A stretch of 64,000 nt of DNA from Pedobacter sp. KBW06 (GTDB lineage Bacteria; Bacteroidota; Bacteroidia; Sphingobacteriales; Sphingobacteriaceae): positions 737,343-801,342 of the forward strand of contig NZ_QAJL01000003.1 in the NCBI RefSeq assembly GCF_003852525.1. Direction: 5' to 3'. How positions within the stretch are numbered: the first letter of the stretch is position 1; each line of letters opens with the position of its first letter. Made by a program: the position numbers and the translations under genes. Below are positions 28,285 to 36,914 of this stretch, piece by piece. The notes below the pieces were generated by a model. It searched no databases. It worked only from the letters and a program-made list of their open reading frames with translations, and had not been told where the DNA came from.

Positions 28285-29004
28285 TTAAACCCCATTGATC
28301 AGTTTAAATTTGACAGATTGCCTATCGGATACATCCAGCAGCTCACCGCTTTTCAAAGCAATCCGGAGCTTTCCTTTAGGCATTGAAAAGATCTCCCTAA
28401 TGTAATTCAGGTTTACGATATGGGTTCTGCTGATCCTGAAAAACACCGTTTCATCCAGTTTTTCAGTCAGCTGGTTCAGAGAGGTTTTTAAGAATGCTTT
28501 CTGGTCGCCAAAATAAAGCCTGGCATAGTTGTCCATAGATTCTATCAGATAAACCTCCGTTAATTTCACAAAATAGCAGCGTTCCCCATCTTTGATAAAA
28601 ATGGTCCGGTTTACGGGTAAAGTCGGCTTTTCGGCTTCCTGCTTTTTCCCTTTTTCCGTGACCCTCGCTATGGCCATAGCGAAACGTTCATCTCGAATCG
28701 GCTTCATCAGGTAATCCAGTGCATTGATCTCAAAAGCTTTCACTGCATACTGATCGAAGGCGGTGGTAAAGATCACTTCCGGCACTTCGCTTAAGGAAGC
28801 CAGCAATTCAAATCCGGATTCTCCCGGCATCTGGATGTCCAGGAAAATCAGGTCCGGTTTTTTAAGCTGAATTTCCTGTCTTGCTTCGTCTGCATTTTGT
28901 GCTTCCCCTACAATTTCAAATGAGGGGTAAGCCGATAAAGCCCGTTTAACCTCTTCCCTTGCAGATCGTTCATCATCGATAATCAGCACAGTCATTGTTT
29001 TCAT
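28285..29004 (-). CDS. LytTR-family response regulator
   Basis: The 239-residue protein has a receiver domain (Asp10/Asp11, phospho-acceptor Asp56 in IFLDIQMPGESGF, Lys in YLMKPI) and a C-terminal LytTR DNA-binding domain (from about residue 135: IFIKDGERCYFVKLTEVYLIES, FFRISRTHIVNLNYIREI). It starts inside the last codons of the sensor kinase gene (4-base overlap), a sign of translational coupling. Confidence 0.94.
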   Translation of the reverse strand: MKTMTVLIIDDERSAREEVKRALSAYPSFEIVGEAQNADEARQEIQLKKPDLIFLDIQMPGESGFELLASLSEVPEVIFTTAFDQYAVKAFEINALDYLMKPIRDERFAMAIARVTEKGKKQEAEKPTLPVNRTIFIKDGERCYFVKLTEVYLIESMDNYARLYFGDQKAFLKTSLNQLTEKLDETVFFRISRTHIVNLNYIREIFSMPKGKLRIALKSGELLDVSDRQSVKFKLINGV

Positions 29005-30110
29005 GTTAAAGGAATTAAGATGGTGGCCAATACAATATCATGGTCTAAAGGCATCAATGCAACGCTTGCTTTCCCTTCATACTGAAGGTTTAGCCGTTCT
29101 TCCAGGTTCCGAAGGCCCAATCCTTTCCTTCCATTTTGAGGGTCCAGCATTCCCGGATTTAAAACACTAATCCGGAGTTCCCCCTCACTTTCATTGATCC
29201 TTATCCGGATTGTTCCACCATTTTTTTCCCTTGCAATACCATGCTTAATCGCATTTTCAACCAACGTATGGATAGAGAGTGGTGGGATAAGAATTTCTGC
29301 CAGTTTCGGATCCAGTTCGATCTGACTTTCCATCCTTTCCCCAAACCTGAGTTTTTCCAGCTCCAGGTAATCATTGACCAGGCTGAGTTCATCTTTTATG
29401 GAAATCAACAGTTCCTGGTTCCGGTAAAGCGAGGTCCTTAAGAGTTCCGATAAAAGATCAATTCCCCTTCTTGCAGCTTTGGGATTATCGATCACCAATG
29501 CTTTGATGTTGTTTAAAGAGTTGAATAAAAAGTGTGGATTGAGTTGTGCAGACAGGTTGGTCAGCTGCACTTCTTTCGCAGCCAGTACAAGACGGGCATT
29601 CTCTTTTGTGGCCTGGATCTCCCTTTGCGCATATAAGTAAAGGTGATAGGCCAAAACCCAGATGGAGATCAGGCGAAGGCCCGTCATGAAAACAGTGAGC
29701 CCGTTATACGATAAAAACTGCCGGTATGCAGCGAACATTTCGGGAAGTGATTTCTCTATGTTAACTCCATTGACCAGGAAAAAATAATCGTTGATCAGGG
29801 AAATTTTAGCGCAGATTAAGATCATGTATAACATGGCCATCAGCACAACTGCCGGAACAATCCGCCAGATCAGCTGGCCCGTCTGGAGCTGATTCCATTT
29901 GTACTTTTTCGATACATTGCGGTAAACATGAGTCAGCCCTATCCCGATCAGCACGTCAAACACAAAATGAATCAGCCCCGCCAAAGGACTGAAAAATTTG
30001 CTGCTTAACGCGGCAGGGATCAGCCAATAAAAGGAAGTCAGCGACCAGCCGATGAGCTGACACTTCCAATAAAGACTAATCTGAAGCTTATTTTTCCCTT
30101 GCTTTTCCAT
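29001..30110 (-). CDS. Sensor histidine kinase, LytS/YehU type
   Basis: The membrane protein of about 369 residues has four hydrophobic segments in its N-terminal half (SLTSFYWLIPAALSS, AGLIHFVFDVLIGIGL, IVPAVVLMAMLYMILI, GLRLISIWVLAYHLYLY). A His-kinase domain follows with the phospho-acceptor in LSAQLNPHFLFNSLNNIKAL and a HATPase domain with N-box ENAIKHGI and GKGLGLRNLEERL. An upstream start at 30200 would add 30 residues unlike the family; the ATG at 30110 (MEKQGKNKLQ) is preferred. It phosphorylates the overlapping LytTR regulator. The signal is unknown. Confidence 0.93.
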   Translation of the reverse strand: MEKQGKNKLQISLYWKCQLIGWSLTSFYWLIPAALSSKFFSPLAGLIHFVFDVLIGIGLTHVYRNVSKKYKWNQLQTGQLIWRIVPAVVLMAMLYMILICAKISLINDYFFLVNGVNIEKSLPEMFAAYRQFLSYNGLTVFMTGLRLISIWVLAYHLYLYAQREIQATKENARLVLAAKEVQLTNLSAQLNPHFLFNSLNNIKALVIDNPKAARRGIDLLSELLRTSLYRNQELLISIKDELSLVNDYLELEKLRFGERMESQIELDPKLAEILIPPLSIHTLVENAIKHGIAREKNGGTIRIRINESEGELRISVLNPGMLDPQNGRKGLGLRNLEERLNLQYEGKASVALMPLDHDIVLATILIPLT

Positions 30111-30270
30111 AATTCTTAAACAAATATACCAATCCGGATACCGTATGAAATAAAAAGTACAGGAGCGCAGATATTTGGGGACGAAAGCAGAATTTATCAT
30201 AAGATTTCAATTCTTATTTGAGTGTTTGAGGAAATCTTTGCACCTTCGTATCACACCAAACCTGAGAATT

Positions 30271-30771
30271 ATGTACCGCAGTATTGAAGATTTCCTGACC
30301 ACGCGTAAAGAAGAAGAGTCAAGTACCGTTAAAATATTTTCCAATCTTACCGAGGAAACAAAATCAGTAAAAATTCATGAAAATGTACGTTCTCTGGAGC
30401 GTCTGGCCTGGCATATGACTCAAACGCTTACCGAAATGGGTAAAAATGCAGGTTTATTTGAGACCGATCTGCTCCATGAGCTTCCCATTCCGGCAAGTCT
30501 GCCGGAGCTGATCGAAACTTACATCAATTACAATACTTTATTGATGCGCACGGTAAGGTTAAAATGGACAGATTCCAATCTTGATGACCTTGTGAACATG
30601 TATGGTGAAGAATGGAAAAAAGGAAAAGTACTTTCCGTTCTGATTGCCCATGAAAGTCACCACCGCAGTCAGATGTCTGTGATCATGCGAATGCTTGGCT
30701 TACCTGTTCCCGGAATCTATGGCCCTTCTAAAGAAGAATGGATCGCTTTCGGAATGCCTCCTATGGAGTAA
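30271..30771 (+). CDS. DinB-like family protein
   Basis: The 166-residue protein is a four-helix-bundle DinB/YfiT-type protein: RSLERLAWHMTQTLTEMG, ELIETYINYNTLLMRTV and HESHHRSQMSVIMRMLGLPVPGIYGPSKEEW, with His residues placed to bind a divalent metal. Members are thiol-S-transferase-like or stress-related proteins of unproven role. The ATG at 30271 is used; an in-frame TTG at 30175 would add a segment unlike the family. The 3' end overlaps the convergent GH28 gene by 11 bases. Confidence 0.85.
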   Translation: MYRSIEDFLTTRKEEESSTVKIFSNLTEETKSVKIHENVRSLERLAWHMTQTLTEMGKNAGLFETDLLHELPIPASLPELIETYINYNTLLMRTVRLKWTDSNLDDLVNMYGEEWKKGKVLSVLIAHESHHRSQMSVIMRMLGLPVPGIYGPSKEEWIAFGMPPME

Positions 30772-32125
30772 GCAGTCCTTTCACATCTTCATAAACGAAT
30801 GCCGGACGAAGGTCTTTACTTTTAAGGTTAAACTTCAGGTTGATGACCTTCAGTCCTTTTACATGTCTGGCCCATAAGCCATAAGCAGGGATTTTCGGAC
30901 CAAAGGTCTTGATCTCCGGATATTGATCTATTGCTTCGGGAACCACTTGTTTTGCATCTTCTGCCGTTCCACCTCCGGCAAGGGTCATTTCAATATTCTC
31001 CAGTTTTAAATTGGTAATGTCATGACCCGGAACACCTGTGATCAAAATCCCTGTTGGCGGCATCAGCTGTGCATCATCGGCAGCTATGGCCTTCACATTC
31101 CTGATGGTCACCTGATCAAGGATACCTGTTTGCTGCTTCTTTTCCCCTTTCCTGAATACACTTAACCTGGAGCCCAACCTAAACAACACCGGAGTCCTCA
31201 CATTTTCCATGCTGATGTCTGAGATTTCTACATTCCTGATCCTGGCACCATCTACAGAGAGCAGTTTTATCCCTCCGTTTTTGGTATCGTAAATATGACA
31301 TCCGGAGATTTTGATATTTTCAAAAGGAGCCATAGATTCTGTTCCAATCTTAATTCCTGCCTGGTTACTCTTTAAACGCAAACCGGAAACGACAATATTC
31401 CTGCAAGCCATTTTGCTGGAAGTGGTCTTAAAGACCAATGCATCATCGCCGCTGATGATGTCGCAATCCTTAATGCGGACTTCCTGACAACCGTCAATCC
31501 CGATTCCATCATTATGAGCTACTCCGATACTCTCAATCTTAATGCCTTCAATCTGAACTTCTTTGCATTGAAAATAGTGGGAAGTCCAGGCCCCGGCCGA
31601 CTTTAGCGTCAGTCCGCTCACCTTTAACCCTTTACACCGGACCATACGAATGAGAAAAGGCCTCAGGCCCCAGCGTTGTCCCTCGGGACGGGTATCGGTT
31701 AAGATGTGTTTTGCTTTGATCGCTGATCCCTGCCCGTCAATCGTTCCGGCACCTTCGAGGCCAATGTTCCGTGCATCAACAGCAACAAGTAATGCCCAGC
31801 CCACCTCAATCCCTAACCCTTCGGTAAAAGGGTCTATATTCCGGTAGTCTGCAAGGTCTGTACTGCCCAGCAATACGGCATCTTTTTCCAAATAAAGGGT
31901 CACCTTATCTTTTAATACAATCGTTCCGGAGAGAAATCTTCCGGCAGGAAAAAGCACTTTACCTCCTCCACTCTGATGACATTGGTCGATTGCTTTTTGA
32001 ATAGCGACCGTATTTAAGGTGTTTCCATCGCCGGTTGCACCATATTTAACAATGCTGACATCCGCCCCTTTTCCGATACCCGTAAAAGCAAGCGTGATTA
32101 ACCAACAGCTGATGAGTTTTTTCAT
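30761..32125 (-). CDS. GH28 family glycoside hydrolase (polygalacturonase-like), secreted
   Basis: The 454-residue protein has a signal peptide (LISCWLITLAFTGIGKG) and a right-handed parallel beta-helix. GH28 landmarks are YGATGDGNTLNTVAIQKAID at the start, NDGIGIDGCQEV, the catalytic aspartates in SGDDALVFKT and the SNQAGIKIGTES region. The family hydrolyses alpha-1,4-galacturonan or rhamnogalacturonan by inversion. It follows GH36 after 9 bases, so the two form an operon probably aimed at pectin with galactosyl side chains (inference). Confidence 0.9.
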   Translation of the reverse strand: MKKLISCWLITLAFTGIGKGADVSIVKYGATGDGNTLNTVAIQKAIDQCHQSGGGKVLFPAGRFLSGTIVLKDKVTLYLEKDAVLLGSTDLADYRNIDPFTEGLGIEVGWALLVAVDARNIGLEGAGTIDGQGSAIKAKHILTDTRPEGQRWGLRPFLIRMVRCKGLKVSGLTLKSAGAWTSHYFQCKEVQIEGIKIESIGVAHNDGIGIDGCQEVRIKDCDIISGDDALVFKTTSSKMACRNIVVSGLRLKSNQAGIKIGTESMAPFENIKISGCHIYDTKNGGIKLLSVDGARIRNVEISDISMENVRTPVLFRLGSRLSVFRKGEKKQQTGILDQVTIRNVKAIAADDAQLMPPTGILITGVPGHDITNLKLENIEMTLAGGGTAEDAKQVVPEAIDQYPEIKTFGPKIPAYGLWARHVKGLKVINLKFNLKSKDLRPAFVYEDVKGLLTP

Positions 32126-32134
32126 ATTTATTTT

Positions 32135-34300
32135 TTATTCTGCAATCAGTTCAAATACGGCACTGCTTAAAGGAACAATCTTGCCCGCAGACAGGTTTAA
32201 ACCAACTTTCATGAGGTAATCACCGGTATAAGATTTCCCCTCATCCGGATGTGTTGAAACCGCATCAGGCAGCAGATTGATTTCTTTGATTTTATATTTC
32301 CTGTCCGGTTCCAGACCGGACAACAATACTTTGCCCATGTATTCTTTTCTTCTGAAATTGAGGAGGTAGCTGAACAGCACAGCTTTATTTTTATCCTCAT
32401 TCACATACATTAAAACCGCTCTGCTTTCTTCATAGGGGGAAACCAGCCGGTATAAATCACCAAACCAGATGACCTCACTGATTCTTTTATAATTTTTTAC
32501 TGCTGCTACGCTAAACCGGATTTCTTCCGGACTCAGGTTCTTTACCCGGATGTCATACCCCAGTTTTCCCATCATCGCCACATCTGTACGAAACTTCAGG
32601 GATTGTTTCCCCATTGAAGTGACATGGCTGGATACCGTTAGTGAAGGAAAAAAGTTCAGGTAGCCCCATTGAATAAATACCCTTTCCAGGCCATCGGTAT
32701 TGTCGCTGGGCCAGAATTCCGTAAAATATTTCAATCCGCCATAGTCTACACGTCCCCCTCCCCCGGCACAAAGCATGATGGGCAGATGAGGGTGCTTTTT
32801 TCTGAGACGTTCCATGATGGCATACAGGCTTTTCGTATAATCAATAAACAGATTACCTTGATTTTCCTTTAGAAAAGGAGAATAGGTGTTGGTCAGCATG
32901 CGGTTGCAATCCCATTTTATAAATGCTATTCCCGGATTTTGCTGCAACAGGTCATTGACCGTATTAAAAACAAAATCCTGCACTTTTGGATTGATCAGGT
33001 CCAGTACCAGCTGATTTCTGGAATAGGATTCTTCCCGGTTTGGCAGCTTCAAAATCCAATCCGGGTGCTGCTCATACAACTCACTTTTAGGGCTGATCAT
33101 CTCCGGTTCCAGCCAGATGCCGAATTTCAGGTCCCTGCTTCCGGCCGCTTTAATCAGGTGCCCCAATCCGGCCGGAAGCTTCTTTTGATCTACCTGCCAA
33201 TCGCCCAAGGCTGTTTTATCCGCATCCCTTGGGTACTTATTGCCAAACCAGCCATCGTCCAGTAAAAACAGGTCTACCCCTAGCTGTTTTGCGCCATCGA
33301 AAAGTTCCACCAGGACATCCTGATTAAAATCCATATGGGTAGCTTCCCAGTTATTCAATAAGGTTAAACGCGGCTGTTCTCCGTCAGGAACCTCATATTT
33401 CCTCGCCCAGCGGTGCAGGTTTCTACTGGCCTGACCTTTTCCTTTATTGCTATAGGTAAAAATAAACGCAGGGGTTTCAAAGCGTTTTCCGGCCGGCAAT
33501 TTATACTCAGAAGCCCAGGGATTCATCCCATTGATCATCCTCAGGGAATTCTGCTGATCAATTTCAAAAGAACATTGAAAATTTCCTGACCAGGCCAGCG
33601 TGCCGGCGATCAGCTCCCCGGTATTTTCATCCGAGGGCTTATTGAAAGACAGGAAAAAAGCCGGAGCACGGTACATATGTGCCCTTGTCCCCAGTTTACT
33701 ATCCAGTATTTTTATTCCGCTGGTCAGCAGGCTTTCTTTCATTCTCATTTCCGTCATGTAATCCCCGTCGAACTGACTGAGCCAATATTTTGAAGCCTCA
33801 AAATGAAGCATGGAAGAAGCATAGTTACTGAGGGTTACCGCTTTCTTTTCCTGGTGCTTAATTTCCGTCCAGGTTTTCAGCACATCGTCTTTGAAATAGG
33901 CAGAGAAATGAAGCAATACCTCTACCGGATATTTCGGATCTTTAAGTGTGATCACGGTAAGGCTCAGGTCATCTCCTTTTCTCTCGGTCTTATGGCCGGC
34001 ATAGACCAAATCCAGCGAGGGATTTCCATCGGCATGTACCATCCGAATGGCCGGTTCAAAAAGGTCGCCCATTCCTGCGCCAATATAAGCCTCATGTCGC
34101 GTAGACTGCAGGAGTTCCACATCTTCAGGATGTGAGGGTTTTTGTCCGAAATAACTTTGGTAGAGTTTCCCATTGCTCCCTACGGTAAAGACAAGTAAAC
34201 TGTTTTTCGTTTCAATCCGCAATTGCGGAGCGGTTCCAGCCAGAGCAACCAGGCTGTTAACAAAAAGTAAAACAACAAAAATGCAGTGGTATTTTTTCAT
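32135..34300 (-). CDS. GH36 family alpha-galactosidase, secreted
   Basis: The 721-residue protein has a signal peptide (CIFVVLLFVNSLVALAG), an N-terminal beta-supersandwich, a catalytic (beta/alpha)8 barrel and a C-terminal beta domain. Family marks are LLNNWEATHMDFNQD, LFLLDDGWFGNKYPRDADKTALGDW, FGIWLEPEMISP, the nucleophile Asp in AFIKWDCNRML and the acid/base region EFWPSDNTDGLERVFIQWG. It removes terminal alpha-galactose from oligosaccharides. The size is normal for GH36. GH28 lies directly downstream. Confidence 0.94.
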   Translation of the reverse strand: MKKYHCIFVVLLFVNSLVALAGTAPQLRIETKNSLLVFTVGSNGKLYQSYFGQKPSHPEDVELLQSTRHEAYIGAGMGDLFEPAIRMVHADGNPSLDLVYAGHKTERKGDDLSLTVITLKDPKYPVEVLLHFSAYFKDDVLKTWTEIKHQEKKAVTLSNYASSMLHFEASKYWLSQFDGDYMTEMRMKESLLTSGIKILDSKLGTRAHMYRAPAFFLSFNKPSDENTGELIAGTLAWSGNFQCSFEIDQQNSLRMINGMNPWASEYKLPAGKRFETPAFIFTYSNKGKGQASRNLHRWARKYEVPDGEQPRLTLLNNWEATHMDFNQDVLVELFDGAKQLGVDLFLLDDGWFGNKYPRDADKTALGDWQVDQKKLPAGLGHLIKAAGSRDLKFGIWLEPEMISPKSELYEQHPDWILKLPNREESYSRNQLVLDLINPKVQDFVFNTVNDLLQQNPGIAFIKWDCNRMLTNTYSPFLKENQGNLFIDYTKSLYAIMERLRKKHPHLPIMLCAGGGGRVDYGGLKYFTEFWPSDNTDGLERVFIQWGYLNFFPSLTVSSHVTSMGKQSLKFRTDVAMMGKLGYDIRVKNLSPEEIRFSVAAVKNYKRISEVIWFGDLYRLVSPYEESRAVLMYVNEDKNKAVLFSYLLNFRRKEYMGKVLLSGLEPDRKYKIKEINLLPDAVSTHPDEGKSYTGDYLMKVGLNLSAGKIVPLSSAVFELIAE

Positions 34301-34612
34301 AAATCTTAGCTATAAACCGGCAATTGTGTGCGGAGAAAATTTGATTTTCATTGCTCATGAACTGATCCGGCAATTTGTGGATTTCATGGAAATGATCAGT
34401 TGCGAATATTGGCCGAATGCTCAGTTATCTCAGCAAAAAAACAGAAAAAACAAACCGACCAAAATGCCTTCTTTTCATAAATCCAGCAGGATAATTTCAA
34501 TTTTGTAAATTATTTTCATTCCTGCTGTTGCGTTTTCATAGAAGAAATCGTTTTAAGAGAGAAAGTGTTAATGGCCATTAACCAATTACTAATTTTTATA
34601 AAAACCTTAAAA
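34301..34612. other. Divergent control region between GH36 and the DUF4397 gene
   Basis: No gene is seen. The region contains an 8-bp dyad AACTGATC/GATCAGTT (34360-34367 and 34394-34401), a near-direct repeat CCGGCAATT 50 bases apart (34317 and 34367) and a perfect 16-bp palindrome at 34567-34582. The first two lie on the GH36 side and the last on the DUF4397 side. Confidence 0.5.
34567..34582. promoter_or_regulatory. Perfect 16-bp palindrome upstream of the DUF4397 gene
   Basis: GTTAATGGCCATTAAC is fully symmetric and ends 30 bases before the chosen ATG at 34613, a typical place for an operator near the transcription start. The binding protein is unknown. Confidence 0.45.
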
Positions 34613-35332
34613 ATGAAAACAATGACTAATTATTTTTCTCCGATAGCCAAAACGTTAGTATGCGCCTTAACATTAACCTCGATTTTCAGTTCATGTAAAA
34701 AAGACAAAGATGTGATCAAACCTCCGGTGGTAAAACCAGCAGCGCTTACCTTGGTTCATGCCGCGGCTGGTGTTGCAGAGCTTGATTTTTACGTTGACAA
34801 AGACAAAGCAAATGCAGTATCATTTGCCTACAATACCACAATAACTGATCTAAAAATCGCGAAACCTGGTAAAAAAGAATTAAGTGTGACTAAAAAAGGT
34901 GTAGCAGATATCCTCGTAAAACTTCCGGTTGAATTCAAAGAAGACAAAGCTTATTCTGCATTTGTTACCGACAAAACAGCAAGTACCGTTGTTTTTGTAG
35001 AAGATGACCTGACTGCTCCTGCCGCTGATAAAGCAAAGATCCGTTTCATCAACCTAAGTGCTGATGCAGGAATTCTTGACCTTGCCATCACCGGAAAAGC
35101 AGAAGCGCTGATTGCTAAAAAAGACTTTAAAGAGTTCAGTCCTTTCATCGCTGCTGAACCAGGTGCAGAGATCAATTTTGAGATCAGAGCAAACGGAACT
35201 GCCACAGCCTTAGCTACGCTGCCAAAAGTAAAAATCGAAAAAGGAAAGATCTATACCATTTGGGCTAAAGGGCTGAAAGCTGCTCCTAAAGATGATGCAA
35301 CTTTAGGCCTTGCGGTAATGGCCAATAAATAG
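34613..35332 (+). CDS. DUF4397 domain lipoprotein
   Basis: The 239-residue precursor has a lipoprotein signal (ALTLTSIFSSC) and a mature part made of DUF4397-type beta repeats: ALTLVHAAAGVAELDFYVD, IRFINLSADAGILDLAITG and KGKIYTIWAKGLKAAP. Such proteins are surface or periplasmic and their ligands are unknown. The GTG at 34565 would place 16 odd residues before the signal, so the ATG at 34613 is preferred. The coding sequence is Ala/Lys-rich. A strong terminator follows. Confidence 0.85.
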   Translation: MKTMTNYFSPIAKTLVCALTLTSIFSSCKKDKDVIKPPVVKPAALTLVHAAAGVAELDFYVDKDKANAVSFAYNTTITDLKIAKPGKKELSVTKKGVADILVKLPVEFKEDKAYSAFVTDKTASTVVFVEDDLTAPAADKAKIRFINLSADAGILDLAITGKAEALIAKKDFKEFSPFIAAEPGAEINFEIRANGTATALATLPKVKIEKGKIYTIWAKGLKAAPKDDATLGLAVMANK

Positions 35333-35501
35333 GATCAAAAATACCGGAGCTGTCCAAACCTCATTTGCCAACTCATCTGTCATCCTGAATACTTTAGAAC
35401 TTCCCCCAGGGCTATAACACAGCGGATGACAACATCAAACGAAATTAAAAAATTACGGATGAGCGCGTAAGAGATGAGTAAGGGCGGCTCCTAATAAAAC
35501 A

Positions 35502-35533
35502 AAAAAGGTATCCTCTTGTGGGGATACCTTTTT
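35502..35533. terminator. Bidirectional terminator between the DUF4397 gene and the 101-residue ORF
   Basis: AAAAAGGTATCC (35502-35513) pairs with GGATACCTTTTT (35522-35533) around an 8-base loop. A- and T-runs extend both sides. Convergent genes end on each side. Confidence 0.88.
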
Positions 35534-35540
35534 GTTTTAG

Positions 35541-35846
35541 CTAAGATTCTACCTCATAACGATCCTGAGGCTGGACCAAAGCAATATGATGTTCTTTAAA
35601 TAGCGCCCGGCAGGATTTACCTTCTACCTCGAAATTTGCCAGTTCGCCAACTTCCAGGTCAAACAATACTTCCAGAACCCGTACTGTTTCGTAAGGAATA
35701 TCCTTGTCATCGCCCAACTGAAGCTTCCTATAATTGTGAAAAGTATTGATGGAAGCCTTGATAATTTCGGGAATAAGCCGCTTAATTAGCTTATGCTGAT
35801 TGTAAGTTAGCTTTTCCATACATTCATTAATCCTATACTTGTCCAT
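35541..35846 (-). CDS. Small protein of unknown function, possibly HTH-like
   Basis: The 101-residue protein has no signal or membrane helix. The middle (FHNYRKLQLGDDKDIPYETVRVLEVLFDLEVGELANFEV, read across residues 36-75) resembles the second half of a Cro/CI helix-turn-helix domain, where residues like I-P-x-x-T-V-x-x-L-x-x-x-F connect to a dimer helix. The similarity is weak and I recognise no named family. It ends at a shared terminator and is followed upstream by a long gene-free stretch. Confidence 0.6.
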   Translation of the reverse strand: MDKYRINECMEKLTYNQHKLIKRLIPEIIKASINTFHNYRKLQLGDDKDIPYETVRVLEVLFDLEVGELANFEVEGKSCRALFKEHHIALVQPQDRYEVES

Positions 35847-36322
35847 AATTCTGATTTAAAGTGAACAAAGCAGATTCCAATGCACATTGTTTTTTCATAC
35901 GTTAGTTTTTTAATGGTTAATAAACTACGATTCAAAACCTCCCACAATAAACCCCGCACTCGGCTATGGCCAGGCCGCATATCAGTTACACGGTGGTTTA
36001 GACAACATTAATCTCCAAAATTTAGGTCACCATCCGGGCGAATGGCAGAGTAAGATTATGACAACAATTTTGCTGTTCCTATAATTAACCCCTCTTACCT
36101 CAAAATTAAGTAGTTAACTTGAAAAATGCAATAGGGAATAAAAAAATTAACAGCACTACAGAAAGAATTTGACATTGCCTATCTTTAAATCACAGCCTGA
36201 ACAACAAAAGGCACATCAATAATCATTCATGCATGGAACCATCATGATCTGACCGATCATACAACGAAACAGATAATAAGATCATGATCGCTTCATAAAC
36301 GCTAAAAATCAATTATATTCCA
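35847..36322. other. Gene-free divergent stretch, no clear element
   Basis: The 476 bases lie between two divergent genes. Only short dyads were seen (for example ATGATC-TGACC-GATCAT near 36245). There is no open frame with coding character, no tRNA-like fold and no clear TAnnTTTG promoter. Confidence 0.45.
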
Positions 36323-36874
36323 ATGGAAAACAAAGAAATCAATCAGCTCATGTCTGATGAAAATGCGCACCTGAAAAAGCTTCATCAGATTGTAAAAGAC
36401 ACCATCGAAGAAGAACAGCTGATCGTAAATAACCTGCTGAACCCTCCGGAAGAAATGATCAGCAAAGGACAGAAAATTTCCGATAAAGTGGCCCGCTTCG
36501 GTGGAAGCTGGGTATTCATCATCTGGTTTTTAATTGTGCTGGTCTTCTGGATTGTTTATAATTCTTCCGCATCCGGTAAAGCCGCATTTGACCCCTACCC
36601 TTTCATCCTGATGAACCTTATCCTTTCCTGTATTGCTGCTTTACAGGCACCCATTATTATGATGAGCCAGAACAGACAGGAAGAAAAAGACCGGATGAGG
36701 GGAGAAAATGACTACCTGATCAATCTGAAAGCCGAAATGGAGATCCGAAAGCTCCATTTAAAGATGGACCTTTTGCTGGAAGAACAGATCAAAACGATTT
36801 ATGATACGCAGTCCAAACAATTTTTGTTACTGGAAGAAATCTGTGAAAAGCTAAACAGACTGGAATCGAAATAA
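36323..36874 (+). CDS. DUF1003 domain membrane protein
   Basis: The 183-residue protein has two membrane helices (WVFIIWFLIVLVFWIVY and YPFILMNLILSCIAALQAPII) preceded by SDKVARFGGSW and followed by IIMMSQNRQEEKDRMRGENDYLINLKAEMEI. This is the DUF1003 core, whose function is unknown. The C-terminal third is a charged probable coiled coil (LHLKMDLLLEEQIKTIYD). It converges with acvB across a terminator. Confidence 0.93.
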   Translation: MENKEINQLMSDENAHLKKLHQIVKDTIEEEQLIVNNLLNPPEEMISKGQKISDKVARFGGSWVFIIWFLIVLVFWIVYNSSASGKAAFDPYPFILMNLILSCIAALQAPIIMMSQNRQEEKDRMRGENDYLINLKAEMEIRKLHLKMDLLLEEQIKTIYDTQSKQFLLLEEICEKLNRLESK

Positions 36875-36880
36875 AGGCAG

Positions 36881-36914
36881 AGCAGGTTTCCGGGGCATTA
36901 CTCGGAAACCTGCT
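36881..36914. terminator. Bidirectional terminator overlapping the end of the acvB-like gene
   Basis: AGCAGGTTTCCG (36881-36892) pairs with CGGAAACCTGCT (36903-36914) around a 10-base loop. The second arm is inside the last codons of the minus-strand gene and TTTAAAAAGG follows on the + strand. Confidence 0.75.

Noticed and set aside
35847..36322. Possible small RNA or tRNA in the gene-free stretch
   Set aside because: No cloverleaf, U-tract hairpin or promoter-terminator pair could be recognised.
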